Source: Allium sativum
Taxonomy: Eukaryota; Streptophyta; Magnoliopsida; Asparagales; Amaryllidaceae
DNA: 64,000 bases
Assembly (NCBI GenBank): GCA_030737875.1
Contig: CM060915.1
Span: 358,667,863-358,731,862, forward strand
Direction: 5' to 3'
In this document: positions 1 to 9,999 of the stretch, one piece after another
Position numbering within the stretch: position 1 is the stretch's first letter
Layout of the letters: every line of letters begins with the position of its first letter
Program-made: the position numbers and the translations under genes
The notes under the pieces: generated by a model
What the model was told of the DNA's origin: nothing
What the model saw: only the letters and a program-made list of their open reading frames with translations
The model's database searches: none

Positions 1-1
1 T

Positions 2-1561
2 TTGTTAGCATCCTTGGAGGTTAGACCTACTCTTTTGGGATGGATTGGCGAGGCTCAGCGAGACGACCCACAGTTGGTTGAGTTGGTAGAGAAGCTTATA
101 AGGGGGGAGTCGTCCAGCCATTTGGGTAGATACACCATAAATGATAGGGGATGGTTGCATAGAGACGGTAGACTTTGTGTACCGCAAGATGAGGGTTTGA
201 AGAAGGCTATTTTGGATGATGCACATCGTTCAAGAATGACTATTCATCCCGGTGGAGACAAAATGTACCAAGACATGAAGAGAGTTTTCTTCTGGGCCGA
301 TATGAAGAAAGATGTGGCCGAGTATGTGGCTAGATGCTTAGTGTGCCAACAAGTTAAAGCGGAGCAAAGGAAACCCGGTGGGTTGCTACACCCATTGGAA
401 GTTCCGCAATGGAAGTGGGATAGTGTCTCGATGGATTTCATCGATGGGTTACCGAGATCGAGGAAGGGCAATACGGGAATTTGGGTTGTGGTAGACAGAC
501 TTACCAAGAGTGCCCATTTTATACCCGTGAAGAGTAAGAGGACCGCTCCATGGCTTGCTTCAGTCTATGTTAGAGAGATTGTTAGATTGCATGGTGTACC
601 ATCCAGCATTGTGAGTGATCGAGATCCTATCTTCACTAGTGAGTTTTGGAGAAGTTTGCAAGAGGCGGTAGGGACTCAGTTGTGTTTGAGCACCGCATAT
701 CATCCTCAGACGGACGGTCAGACCGAGAGGGTGAACCGTATCTTAGAAGATCACTTGAGGCTTTGTATCTTGGATTTGGGAGGTACATGGGAAGAACATC
801 TTCCTTTGGTGGAGTTCGCATACAATAACAGCTTTCAGTCTAGTATTGGCATGGCACCTTTCGAAGCTCTTTATGGAAGGCCTTGTCGATCTCCTACATG
901 TTGGTGGGAATCTACGGATAAGATCTTGCTCGGGCCAGATATGGTTAGAGAGACTTCAGAGAAGATTGATTTGATTCGAAGAAGGATGAAGGCAGCGCAA
1001 GATAGACAGAAATCTTATGCGGATCGAAGAAGGACGGATCTTGAGTTTGAGGTTGGGGACATGGTTTTTGTCAAAGTATCTCCGTTGAGAAATGTTGTTC
1101 GCTTTGGGTCCGTTGGGATGTTAGCACCGAGGTTTGTTGGGTCGTTTCCTATTAAGGAAAGGATTGGACGGATGGCATATAGGGTGGAGTTGCCCGACAG
1201 ACTTAGTGGTGTTCATGATGTATTCCATGTATCACATTTGAGGAAGTGCTTACATGAGACCGCAGAGGTGGTAGAGCCGAGCTTGCTTAGAGATGTAGAG
1301 GTAGAGCGTGATGCGACGATTCGACGAGCTCCTACTCGCATCCTTGGGTCAGAAACTAGGAAGTTGAGGAACAGAGAAGTTCAGCTAGTTAAATCGCAAT
1401 GGGGAGATGACGAAAGCAATGCTACTTGGGAGACGGAAGCGAAGATGCGTTCTTTGTACCCATTTCTTTTTGAGAGTATGTCTTTTAACTTCTCCTTTAT
1501 CGCTTGTCTAGTACTTATCTTATCTTTAGTATATCCTCTCGCTAGTACCTATGACCTTTAG
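2..1561 (+). CDS. Ty3/gypsy chromovirus pol, C-terminal part: integrase plus chromodomain (5'-truncated by window)
   Basis: Continuous 519-codon frame entering from the left edge, so the true start is outside the window. In order it shows the RNase H/integrase linker, an HHCC zinc domain (H75, H82, C112, C115), an integrase core with D145 (in SMDF), D206 (in VSDRD) and E242 (in QTERV), 35 residues between the last two, a C-terminal SH3-like stretch (about 345-420) and a chromodomain-like tail (about 440-490, with VKSQWGDD and ATWETE). Integrase joins element cDNA to chromosomal DNA; the chromodomain is thought to steer chromoviruses to heterochromatin. All catalytic residues are intact. After the usual chromodomain end the frame runs another 28 residues that are strongly hydrophobic, probably read-through of former 3' untranslated sequence. 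The downstream polypurine tract and LTR show that this is the 3' half of a Tekay-like element. Confidence 0.93.
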   Translation: MLASLEVRPTLLGWIGEAQRDDPQLVELVEKLIRGESSSHLGRYTINDRGWLHRDGRLCVPQDEGLKKAILDDAHRSRMTIHPGGDKMYQDMKRVFFWADMKKDVAEYVARCLVCQQVKAEQRKPGGLLHPLEVPQWKWDSVSMDFIDGLPRSRKGNTGIWVVVDRLTKSAHFIPVKSKRTAPWLASVYVREIVRLHGVPSSIVSDRDPIFTSEFWRSLQEAVGTQLCLSTAYHPQTDGQTERVNRILEDHLRLCILDLGGTWEEHLPLVEFAYNNSFQSSIGMAPFEALYGRPCRSPTCWWESTDKILLGPDMVRETSEKIDLIRRRMKAAQDRQKSYADRRRTDLEFEVGDMVFVKVSPLRNVVRFGSVGMLAPRFVGSFPIKERIGRMAYRVELPDRLSGVHDVFHVSHLRKCLHETAEVVEPSLLRDVEVERDATIRRAPTRILGSETRKLRNREVQLVKSQWGDDESNATWETEAKMRSLYPFLFESMSFNFSFIACLVLILSLVYPLASTYDL

Positions 1562-2070
1562 ATAGGGTAAAACCTATGGTTGAAACATGTGTTTGAAACA
1601 TGTTATGGTTGATGGACGCATGTGGATGCAATTGTTTGCTAGTGGTTGCTCGTGGATGCATATACACACACATTAGGCACTAGATCGGCTCAGTCACTTC
1701 ATGTTGCATATCGCATAAATGGATGTGGTAGTTAGATTGATGGATGTATCATGGCTGTGTTATCCTGTGGATGATGCATTTTTGTGTATGGTTGTGCACG
1801 CATATAGAAATTGTATGTGTCAATAGGGTTTCGCATACATATTGGATGTATGGCACTATCATGGTTTGCATTAAGGAGGTCGACTGAATCAGTAGACCGC
1901 CTGATTTTGCATTAGTATACGGACATATACACACACTTTCTGCATATGTTCATACATCATTAGAAGTTTCTAAGGATAATGGTTGCTTTTGGTTGATGGT
2001 TTAGTAGATGGTTGTTTGGTTGGTAGGATACGTTCTTCTTGACTTAGAGATTTCGAGGACGAAATCCTTT
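1562..2070 (+). other. 3' untranslated interior of the first gypsy element
   Basis: Non-coding 0.5 kb between the pol stop and the polypurine tract. It is GT-rich with repeated GGATG/GTGGATG words. Near its end (2051-2065) lies TTTCGAGGACGAAAT, a box also seen just before the polypurine tract of the element at 21813 and, as TTTCGGGGGCGAAAT, on the minus strand at 26725 and 33991. No ORF of interest. Confidence 0.7.
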
Positions 2071-2083
2071 AAGTAGGGGAGAA
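2071..2083 (+). promoter_or_regulatory. Polypurine tract (plus-strand primer site)
   Basis: AAGTAGGGGAGAA lies directly against the TGTAACACCCC start of the LTR, the expected place for the RNase H-resistant primer of plus-strand DNA synthesis. Confidence 0.85.
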
Positions 2084-2296
2084 TGTAACACCCCGAATTT
2101 CAATTAACACTAATGGTTAGTAATTAAAATATAATTAATCTCAGATGTGAGAATAAGGGGAAACGGGCTGCGTCATTGCGTTCGTCTCGGAAAAATACGC
2201 GAAATAGAGTCCGAGTTTGCGTAAAACGGGTACCGTATGAAAGAGATATGGACGAACGAAGTTAGGCAGAAAAACCCGTAACAGGCCAGAAATGCA

Positions 2297-2356
2297 CTGG
2301 CGCACTTGTGAAGTGCGCCAGCACAAAAATACACTGGCGCACTTAGGAAGTGCGCC
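2297..2356 (+). repeat. Two tandem GC-rich hairpins in the LTR
   Basis: Arms 2297-2307 and 2311-2321 (CTGGCGCACTT / AAGTGCGCCAG) form a perfect 11-bp stem with a 3-nt loop. A second copy has 9-bp arms at 2336-2344 and 2348-2356. It follows a block (2166-2260) shared with the LTR at 63352. Confidence 0.9.
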
Positions 2357-2875
2357 CATGTCGGGACAGGAAACTTGCACAGTTTCTATTGAGTTCTGTG
2401 GTTAGGTGCACCAGTTTGGGGTTTGGGCTTGGTCTTAGGGTTGGTTTCTGGAAGGTTCCGAAATCTAAGGGTCCTAATCTAATTTAGGGTTAATCTAAGG
2501 GCTTAAAACACTCACCTAATCAATAAATACACCCTAAACCTACCCTAATCCATACTAAAAATAGAATTGAGGGCTACATGCCGCCAAATTAAATCTTAGA
2601 AGGAGCCTCCACTAATTAATGAAGAGGGTTGCAAGCTAATCACTCTCTAATCAACCTCTAATCCATTCTATGCATCTTAATCTTCTTCATTTGGAGTGCA
2701 AATTGGCTAGTTGTGAGTTTCTATCACTCTAATGATCAATTGCTAAACTAAGTAGATGAGATATGATGAGATCATATGGTTTTGTTTGTGGATTAATGGG
2801 TTTTAAGTCATATGACATGATGTTAGTTTGCTAATGTATGTGGGTTATGCAAGTTTTGTGCTTTGTGATCATATG

Positions 2876-3180
2876 TTAATATGCAAGTTACATGTATGAT
2901 AATATGCAAGTTACATGTAGGATAATTATGCAAGTTGTATGTTTCTTCATATGCAAGTTTATGAGTTCATATGCAAGTATGTAACATGTTATACAAGTTC
3001 ATATGCAAGTCATGTATTTGTTAATATGTAAGTTTATGTAACATGTTATGCAAGTTATGTGACATGTTATACAAGTTAATATGCAAGTTATGTGACATGT
3101 TATACAAGATTATATGCAAGTTATGTGACATGTTATGCAAGTTCATATGCAAGTTATGTGTTTGTTAATATGCAAGATGG
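2876..3180 (+). repeat. Tandem repeats built on ATGCAAGTTATGTGACATGT
   Basis: About ten imperfect copies of a 30-40 bp unit containing 'ATATGCAAGTTATGTGACATGTTAT' variants lie head to tail inside the LTR. Seen by eye; unit length varies. Confidence 0.8.
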
Positions 3181-3346
3181 CACCTTTGAAACATGTTCAT
3201 ACATATGTAAGTTGACACCTTTTATATGTGTTATGTCATGAGAACGAAATTACGTGGGAACGATGGGGTTAATTAAATGCATATGTTAATAAGATTGTGT
3301 GAAATTAATATAATTATGCATAACATAAAATAAATGAACATAGTAT

Positions 3347-3472
3347 GGGAATTTGCCTATTAAGTTAGGTGTACCCATACTATGTGTTGGGAATTTGCCT
3401 ATTAAGTTAGGTGTACCCACACTTTGGAGTTGGGAATTTGCTTATTAAGTTAGGTGCACCCATATTCCTAAA
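3347..3472 (+). repeat. Three tandem copies of a 42-bp unit
   Basis: The unit begins GGGAATTTGCCTATTAAG and ends near GGTGTACCCA; three copies with few changes. The first copy has flanks AGTATGGG / CCCATACT able to pair. Confidence 0.85.
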
Positions 3473-3533
3473 ATAAACATGATAATTAACACAAATTATG
3501 GGGGTGATTAATTAGGAGTAATTAATCGATTAA

Positions 3534-3751
3534 GACACGAGGTTGGACCCGTTTGTAGTGTAAGACTGCCCGGAGTTTACCGGCTTAACCAGGCATCTAC
3601 AAATGACGGTCCAATGTGAGGGGTCTTAATCATAAATTAAATACGTAACAAGGGTAAATGACACGAGGTTGGACCCGTTTGTAGTGTAAGACTGCCCGGA
3701 GTTTACCGGCTTAACCAGACATCTACAAATGACGGTCCAATGTGAGGGGTC
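3534..3751 (+). repeat. Paired structured module (copy 1 3534-3625, copy 2 3660-3751)
   Basis: Two near-identical copies of about 92 bp, each starting GACACGAGGTTGGACCC, with the core CTGCCCGGAGTTTACCGGC and ending CAATGTGAGGGGTC. The halves GGACCCGTTTGTAG and CTACAAATGACGGTCC are complementary with a small bulge. A diverged pair with the same plan is in another LTR family at 13050-13262. Confidence 0.85.
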
Positions 3752-5070
3752 CTTTACACGGTTACGGTGTTAATCAATTAAGAAACACTTAACCAGATAA
3801 GCATGTAGTGGGGCATAGGGGTTAAGTGGGTACCTTGGGTGGTATGTGGAAATTGCTAGTGGTTGCCAATAGAAAATATGATAAAATACTTAACCAAGAT
3901 GAAACATGTAATTAAACATGATTAAAGGGTTAAGTGGGAAACACTAGTGTGTGGGCCAAGCTTAGGGGGATGGCTTGTGCTGGGGGCCCATTTCAACCAG
4001 TAACCCATACGTATCTTAGTGGGCTCGACCCATGTCGAGGACGGGACACACATACTGGGCTTGACTATAAGAGGCCAAAATGGGTTAGCGGTGGCAACGC
4101 ATGACCAACGGGTTTCATATGCATGTGTGGACCCGGGCTGGTAAATAAGACGTTGTTGCATCGTGTAGATATAAGCCGTGCACCGTTAGTTTTATCAGGT
4201 TGCCACGTTGGGGAATGGTACACCCTACGGTGGGGCCAGCACGGGTATCTACGTTAGGGAGCCGATCGAATGGGGAGTAGTGTGTACACCTAGTGGATTG
4301 TAGGGCCCCGTGGCGTCTACTTAGCCACCTAGGGGTACACGAGAACTATTAAGTTAATTTTATAAGTCCATGGGTGGGATCAACCTTTAAGTTAGGAATG
4401 ACTGGTGTGGTGCAGTTTAGTAATTTACCTTTGGAAGGGTAGATGCGTCTTTATCTTTTATCTTAGTTTAGTTGACTGCTTAGTGTAGCCATTCATCCCC
4501 ATTAGTTACCGTATATCAGTTTATGTCTTCTCTGGTTACTTTAACGATTGTATTGTTAAAGTTATAGGACTCGCTCAGACTTATGTCTGACCCCGTTGTT
4601 TTTATCTTTTTCCCAACCCTCAGGTCCTACGGTGGATCCTAGCATTAGTGGAGCTTGATCGGATTGCTGTTCCAGTCTTTAGGAGCTTGGATTGATGTAA
4701 AGCTCCAGTTACCCAGTTATCTTTTCTTTTGTCATGGCTATTGTATGAGAGTGGGATTATGTACTTCTTTATTTTGATGGATATTGTACTTGACTTTTAT
4801 TGTGGTTTTATGATGTAACCAGACATGTTTTACTTCCGCTGTTATGAGATGATGTTTTAAATTTCAAGTACTATTTATATCTGTCTTGTTGTAATTTTTC
4901 TGTTCTATATTCACTAAAATACTCCACCGATGCTGTGGCATTCCCTTAGTGAGTGACCATAGCGGGAGTGGGGTGTTACAACCATGCTAAGAGTAAGACT
5001 AACTAAATATATCTTTATGGCTTTTATGTCTGTAATTTGATGTCAGTTTATATGTTTGTCTTGTTTACAG

Positions 5071-5151
5071 GAGCAAGAAGGGGCAACATTGCTGGTTTCT
5101 GCAAAGTTTTCACTTCGATCTTCCCGTAATATATATCTTCAGTTCGAGGAG
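5071..5151 (+). CDS. Penultimate coding exon of an unidentified host gene (partial)
   Basis: An 81-bp open stretch (27 codons) bounded by a good acceptor (pyrimidine-rich, TTTACAG) and a donor (GAG/GTATGT). It reads roughly EQEGATLLVSAKFSLRSSRN then IYLQFEE and joins in frame to the exon at 5834. I do not recognise the protein. The upstream part is not in the window: an LTR retrotransposon ends 90 bp before this exon, so the element apparently sits in the preceding intron or has cut the gene. Whether the gene is still expressed cannot be judged here. Confidence 0.45.
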
Positions 5152-5833
5152 GTATGTGCATGGTAATTCATTTGCCATATCTTAGGATCTGCACTTGATC
5201 GCATGTACCCATTTTTTTATTACTTTTGAGTTCTTTTAGAGCACTTCAAATGTTTCAAGGTTTTACATCAATATTTGCAGTCTAGACATAAATATTTGCA
5301 ATTTGCTGAAACCAAAAAACATGTACATAAATATACATGTATTGGCAGGGTTGGGACATGGAGTGTGGCAGGGTTAGGTACCTGTTGTCCTGCTATCTTT
5401 TTATTGAGCATGTTTACACTTAATTATGCTATTGTACAAGGCTTAACAAAAAGTTTCTCCTTTGTATCAAAAATGAACTACTAAATAGTACAAGCAAATG
5501 CAGATTCTGAGAAATTTGCATGTAGTTTAAATTAACCATACATGAATCTGCAAAATGTCTAGTATTTCCTTTTCTATCCAAAATTAACCAAACATGGAGA
5601 GTAAGTCATGGTTACCTGCTTTCTAATATGCACACTGTTTTTTGCTTACCAGAATGTTTTTTTTGGCTAAGGTAATCCTATATTAAGTCCAATAGATAAT
5701 ATAAGTTGGGGATCGTGATGTACCACAATAAAGTTTAGATATTTTCATTAGGTCTGCCCATTCGTGATATATATGTCCATTCGCTATTATACGTTATTTA
5801 TGTGTTTTAAAACAGTACTCTCATAAATTGCAG

Positions 5834-5917
5834 GATTTTGCACAACATGATTCTTATGATCGACCAGAGATAGACGAAGTTCGGGATTGCTTATCGACAT
5901 ATATCATGCAAAATTAG
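5834..5917 (+). CDS. Terminal coding exon of the same unidentified gene
   Basis: Follows the acceptor ATTGCAG and reads DFAQHDSYDRPEIDEVRDCL then STYIMQN and a TAG stop, 28 codons including the stop. The phase matches the exon at 5071-5151 (both multiples of three). The intron between them (5152-5833) is AT-rich with normal GT..AG ends. Composition (acidic, few low-complexity runs) looks like real protein, unlike the surrounding AT-rich DNA. No family recognised; a search with the joined 54 residues would decide. Confidence 0.45.
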   Translation, partial: DFAQHDSYDRPEIDEVRDCLSTYIMQN

Positions 5918-6135
5918 ATGTAGTTATGTTAGTCTTTTGTTATGGACACGTTGACTTTAGTTTTATGATAGAGTATGTATTTATGATTTTTGGATTTTGT
6001 ACATGAACCATGTTAATTGATAATACAATTGTATTGTTTGTTTCATCAAATTCGTGGTAATAATGCATTTGTAGAATTTTAAATTCTATTTAATATTAGT
6101 TCAGGTTTAAAATTTTGAAATAGTGGATTTTTTCA
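5918..6135. other. AT-rich DNA, possible 3' untranslated region
   Basis: Sequence after the TAG stop. It contains no clear motif beyond AT-rich words and could hold the untranslated end of the exon pair. Confidence 0.3.
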
Positions 6136-6470
6136 CTTCAGACTAATTTGCATCAGTTGTAATGGCATAGGCAACTGATGCAATACACTAAAAGTCATAA
6201 CAAATGTCATTTTTTCATCTGTTAATTAGCATCGGTCGTTTTAAAACTTTGATGCAATAGACCAAGGGTTCAAAAGCAAATGTAGACATTTGCATCTACT
6301 TTATAGCGTCAGTTGTATTAAACAACTGATGCAAGTGACCATCATTTGCATCAGTTCTTTAACTGATGCAACAGAAACTTGTCTATTGCATCATCTTCAC
6401 TTGTATCAGTTCGACAACTGATGCAACAGGGGTTCAACAACTGATGCAAATGACCTGTTTTGTAGTAGTG
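6136..6470 (-). mobile_element. CACTA-type MITE or terminal fragment
   Basis: The right end, read on the minus strand, is CACTACTACAAAACAGGTC, a typical CACTA transposon terminus. The left end reads CACTTCAGACTAATTTGCAT, similar but shortened. Between them about eight copies of the subterminal word TTGCATCAGTTG and its complement CAACTGATGCAA alternate in orientation, as in transposase-binding subterminal regions. It is about 335 bp with no coding capacity. A matching 3-bp target duplication is not visible (TTT left, ATA right), so one end may be eroded. Confidence 0.7.
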
Positions 6471-7913
6471 ATACTTGATATTCAACTTTTCTGTCAATTT
6501 TGACATGTTAACTTTTTAACCAATTGTTGCATTCTTTTTACTAGAGTTTGCTGAAGCTTTATCTCCTTTTTATAAAATGTTTTTTGATTTTCCTTATCTG
6601 GCGACTTCTTTGGCAAACTGAGGACGATAAGGCTATGTTATATATCTATCTCTTTTACAAAATTAGTCATTCAGACTGGATTTTTTACTGCTTTAGAATT
6701 TTATTTTGTAGGTCCTTCGTACTTCAACTATAACTGGGGATTCCCATATGGGCCACACTCTTAATAACTACTCAGATGAAAGAGAAAGGTAAATTTAGAT
6801 ATGTGTTAGAGTGTTGGAAAATTTTGAAAAAGCTATTTGAAATGTGTGAGTGATATTCACCAATGTAAGAATATGAATTTGTGGCATTTGAGTGAGTGGG
6901 TTACTGGATGCAAGATTCTAACACCTAACCTAGAGAGTGCCTGAAAGATAAAATATGGAAACAGAGGTACACTTATCTGCACTTAAGATGTTCTTATCAC
7001 CTATTTTTTAACATAAAATGTATTTTATTTGTTGTTTGTGTATCTAATTTTACAATAAATTTGTTCCTCTTAAATTTGCATTATTTACCTACCAAACTAT
7101 GCTTTTTTTTGCACTTGATATAATCCACATTTTCAGACATTTTTGTCTTCCCATGCACGTCATTCCCTATTTCCCTTGGATAAATGCTGTGAGATGAAAT
7201 AGGAAGTTATTCTATTCATACAGTTTAGCTAACGATTCAAAACATGTGATGTTTAATTTTTTTTAATATTAATTTCTAATTATTTTCGTCTTCTTATACC
7301 ACCTTATATATTACAGTAGTTTATATGGAATACCCTTATATATGCAATATTCATATTCACTAACCATGTTAGCTTTTTCAGTGTAGTTGTACCTCATAAT
7401 AAATGTAGTGGTGATAGCAGATTGTCTAGTTATTACCTGCATGCATTTACAGTCTTAAAACAAAGGCTCTTTGTACAGGTACAAATAAAAGACTACATTA
7501 CCTACTTTGGCTCTAAACAACATCCATAAAACAACAGTTTCTTATTCCAGTAACAGAGTCGGGAGATCAGTAACATTCTGATAGCGGATTGGCCGATACA
7601 TATGTGACAGCTGTAAAGCTGATCAAGGAAATCCTGCAATCCAGTCGAGTTGTGTTATGCTCCGACTGATCCATGCAAGAGAAATAACACCGGGGCCAAT
7701 GACATAAATTATTATATTAGTGAGCAACACAGCTCCATAGAGTTCCTACATATCACAACCAAGGAAAACAATCAGCACGTTTGATACGTCATACATACTG
7801 TCATTTTGTTTTCCATAACCGTTTCTTATGAAAATATCATCCTCTTGCTATTGAACTTTATCTCCCTATATATCGTTGCAATAAAGGAATGGTTTTTTGG
7901 GGGTGTGGTTAAA
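6471..7913. other. AT-rich intergenic DNA, nothing recognised
   Basis: 1.4 kb without convincing exons, LTR ends or RNA genes on either strand. The small ORFs here have no protein-like composition. Confidence 0.5.
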
Positions 7914-7995
7914 CAAACCCCCCCACACACCCCCGCACACCACACCCCCCCCCCCCCACACACACACCCACCTACACATACACACACACACACGG
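7914..7995. repeat. C-run and AC microsatellite
   Basis: Mixed (C)n and (CA)n tract, including a run of about 13 C and an (AC)n stretch near 7979-7993, just before the gamma-SNAP copy. Confidence 0.9.
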
Positions 7996-8044
7996 GTAAA
8001 GGCCTGCGAGGTACATTATTTGGTAATGCCATCTCATTCCAGCG

Positions 8045-8915
8045 ATGTCCAAGGAAACTCCTGACAAGCTGACGACCAAAGCTGATACACTAACAAAACT
8101 AAGCTTTACTAGATGGTCGTCTGATTGGAAGGTTGCAACAGTTCTCTATGAGAAAGCTGCAATCAATTTCAGAATTTTGCAAAATAATGAAAAAGCCAAA
8201 ACAACATTTGCGATGGCTTCGAAAGGACAAGAGACGGTACAATCTCCTTTGTGATACCGCTCAACGCATGGAGTCAGCTACTGCTTCAGTGAAGGAACTT
8301 GGGAGATGGAATGAAGTTGCCGACCATTTTAGAAGAGAATCTGAACTTTATAGCGAATGTGGTAGATCACAATCTGCATCTGATGCTCTTGCTAAAGCTG
8401 CACATGCTCTAGAAGACGTTGATCCTGAACAAGCTGTTCAGTTCTATGCCGATGCATGTGCTATTTTGGAAGAAGATGGAAAGGAGCAGATGGCTTTTGA
8501 TTTATACCATGCTACCACTAGCGTTTACATTAACTTTTAGAAAAATGTGGATGCAGATGCATATATGTCAACACTGGGGATAACCGTCGATAAATGCAAG
8601 GTTTATATTAGTGCATACCTCATCTACCTCTATGCGCGTGATTTTCAACATGCTCAGAAATGCTACTATGATTGTTCACAAATTACAAGCTTACTTAATA
8701 GTTATAAGATCCATTATGCAAGAATTTTTTTTTCTGCTTATGAAGAAGGTGATATGGATGAAATCAAACGCTTTGCTCAGTCAAGCACTGCTTCTCATCT
8801 CGATCATTCAATCATTAGGCTAGCAAGGAAGCTACCAACAATGGATTTGAGTAATTTAAAAAGAGAAAGGAATAACAACAACGAGGGAGAATTAGATGAG
8901 GATGATCTCACCTGA
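8045..8915 (+). pseudogene. Gamma-SNAP (gamma-soluble NSF attachment protein) retrocopy, broken
   Basis: About 290 codons collinear with plant gamma-SNAP, a TPR-like helical adaptor of the NSF/SNARE disassembly machinery in vesicle traffic. The start MSKETPDKLTTKADTLTKLS and the acidic end EGELDEDDLT, typical of the family, are both present, and length is close to the roughly 290 residues I remember for plant homologues. Three lesions: a one-base gain near 8250 shifts from the frame of 8045 to the frame of 8547; an in-frame TAG at 8538-8540; and about six residues missing near 8598-8604. The whole copy lacks introns and has an A-rich run about 230 bp past the stop (9149-9160), which suggests a processed retrocopy rather than a decayed original. 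Flanking duplications were not found. No functional product is expected. Confidence 0.88.
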
Positions 8916-9148
8916 GGCTAATTTTCGAACAATTAATTTACCTGCAGGGTGTAATTTTTTTGTCGTAAGGTTCGTTGTTTCATTTGTTTAGTTTGAACGT
9001 CAGCTTGAATGTAATGATGTATGTTAAAAGTTACTCTTATTACTGGTAACTAGCTTGTATTTTATTTGTGTTGTGGGTTATTGCTCTGATTAGAACTTTG
9101 CAGAGTGTTATCGGTTGATATATGATGGAAATATATATATTTCCAAAC

Positions 9149-9160
9149 AAAAAAAAAGAA
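9149..9160 (+). other. Possible remnant poly(A) of the gamma-SNAP retrocopy
   Basis: AACAAAAAAAAAGAA lies 233 bp after the TGA at 8913-8915, a plausible 3' UTR length. Confidence 0.4.
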
Positions 9161-9994
9161 GGGAATATGTAATCATGTATATTATGCACATATACTTTAA
9201 TGGATCTAATTTTCTTTATTTTAGCTCCGATATGATTCTTTCGATCAAATTGGCATATCCAAGTGCACCCATTGGCTAATGTGCCTATATTATCAAAATG
9301 ATATGGCTGGGCCTATAGTTGATATTGGAAAAAAATGATCCCTACCTTGGAACAAATGATAATAATATCGTTGATAGCTAAGGAGGAATTTTTGTTGATT
9401 ATTTCATGTTGGATGAGAGTATGCTAGAAGGAGAATTGTGGTTGATTAAGAATACGAGTATGATCCTTCTTATTGATGGACTAGGTACAGAAATTACAAA
9501 AGGAAAAAAAATTATGCAATGACATGACTATATGAATAGGGCTAGCTAAATGTTGAATTTTTTCTCCACAACTGAATTTTAGATCGTGTCATTGTTCAGT
9601 TGTAAGTTAAAATTTAAAACAGCGTGGTTAACGTCAACAATGTAGGGTGCAAGAGAAGTCTGATCATGGCATTATTTCTTGAATAGATGGGGACATGCCT
9701 ACCCATGGTATTGATAGTGTGGTTAATGCTCAAATGTAGGGATGCAAGAGGACTTGGAACATGTCAATGTTGTAATCACTACTGGAAATAGATGTTTCAA
9801 CACTGCATCTGAATTTGATACAGCTAATTTTATGGGAAAGAACCACCACTCCTATGACCATATTTTACTGTATGTTACAACATATGATTGAAAACTGAAA
9901 TGATATATATTGCATCTTCTTCCATTTTCATTGTATTATACCAAATCAAAATAATATGTTTTTATTGGATCCAGATATTGTGGTAGATTAAACC
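9161..9994. other. AT-rich intergenic DNA with an isolated CACTA-like terminus at 9777
   Basis: Nothing coding. At 9777 the string CACTACTGGAAATAGATG resembles a CACTA transposon end, but no partner end or subterminal repeats are seen, so I do not call an element. Confidence 0.35.
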
Positions 9995-9999
9995 TTCTA
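9995..9999. repeat. Target-site duplication TTCTA, left copy (outer solo LTR)
   Basis: TTCTA directly before TGTAACGACCC; the same five bases recur at 43998-44002 directly after ..GTCGTCACA. Confidence 0.9.

Larger units (their letters stand above)
2084..4980 (+). mobile_element. 3' LTR of the first gypsy element (about 2.9 kb)
   Basis: Starts TGTAACACCCCGAATTTC right after the polypurine tract and ends GGAGTGGGGTGTTACA, giving TG..CA ends with an inverted terminal match (TGTAACACCCC / GGGGTGTTACA). The following five bases (ACCAT) should be one copy of the target duplication; the other copy is outside the window. The LTR contains four internal repeat blocks (annotated separately) and no coding sequence. 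It lies just upstream of two host exons, so the element appears to have landed in an intron. Confidence 0.92.

Noticed and set aside
2876..3180. Regular repeats that could be mistaken for a CRISPR array
   Set aside because: Units are tandem without unique spacers, inside a plant LTR.
9777..9794. CACTACTGGAAATAGATG resembling a CACTA transposon end
   Set aside because: No partner terminus, no subterminal repeats and no duplication found.
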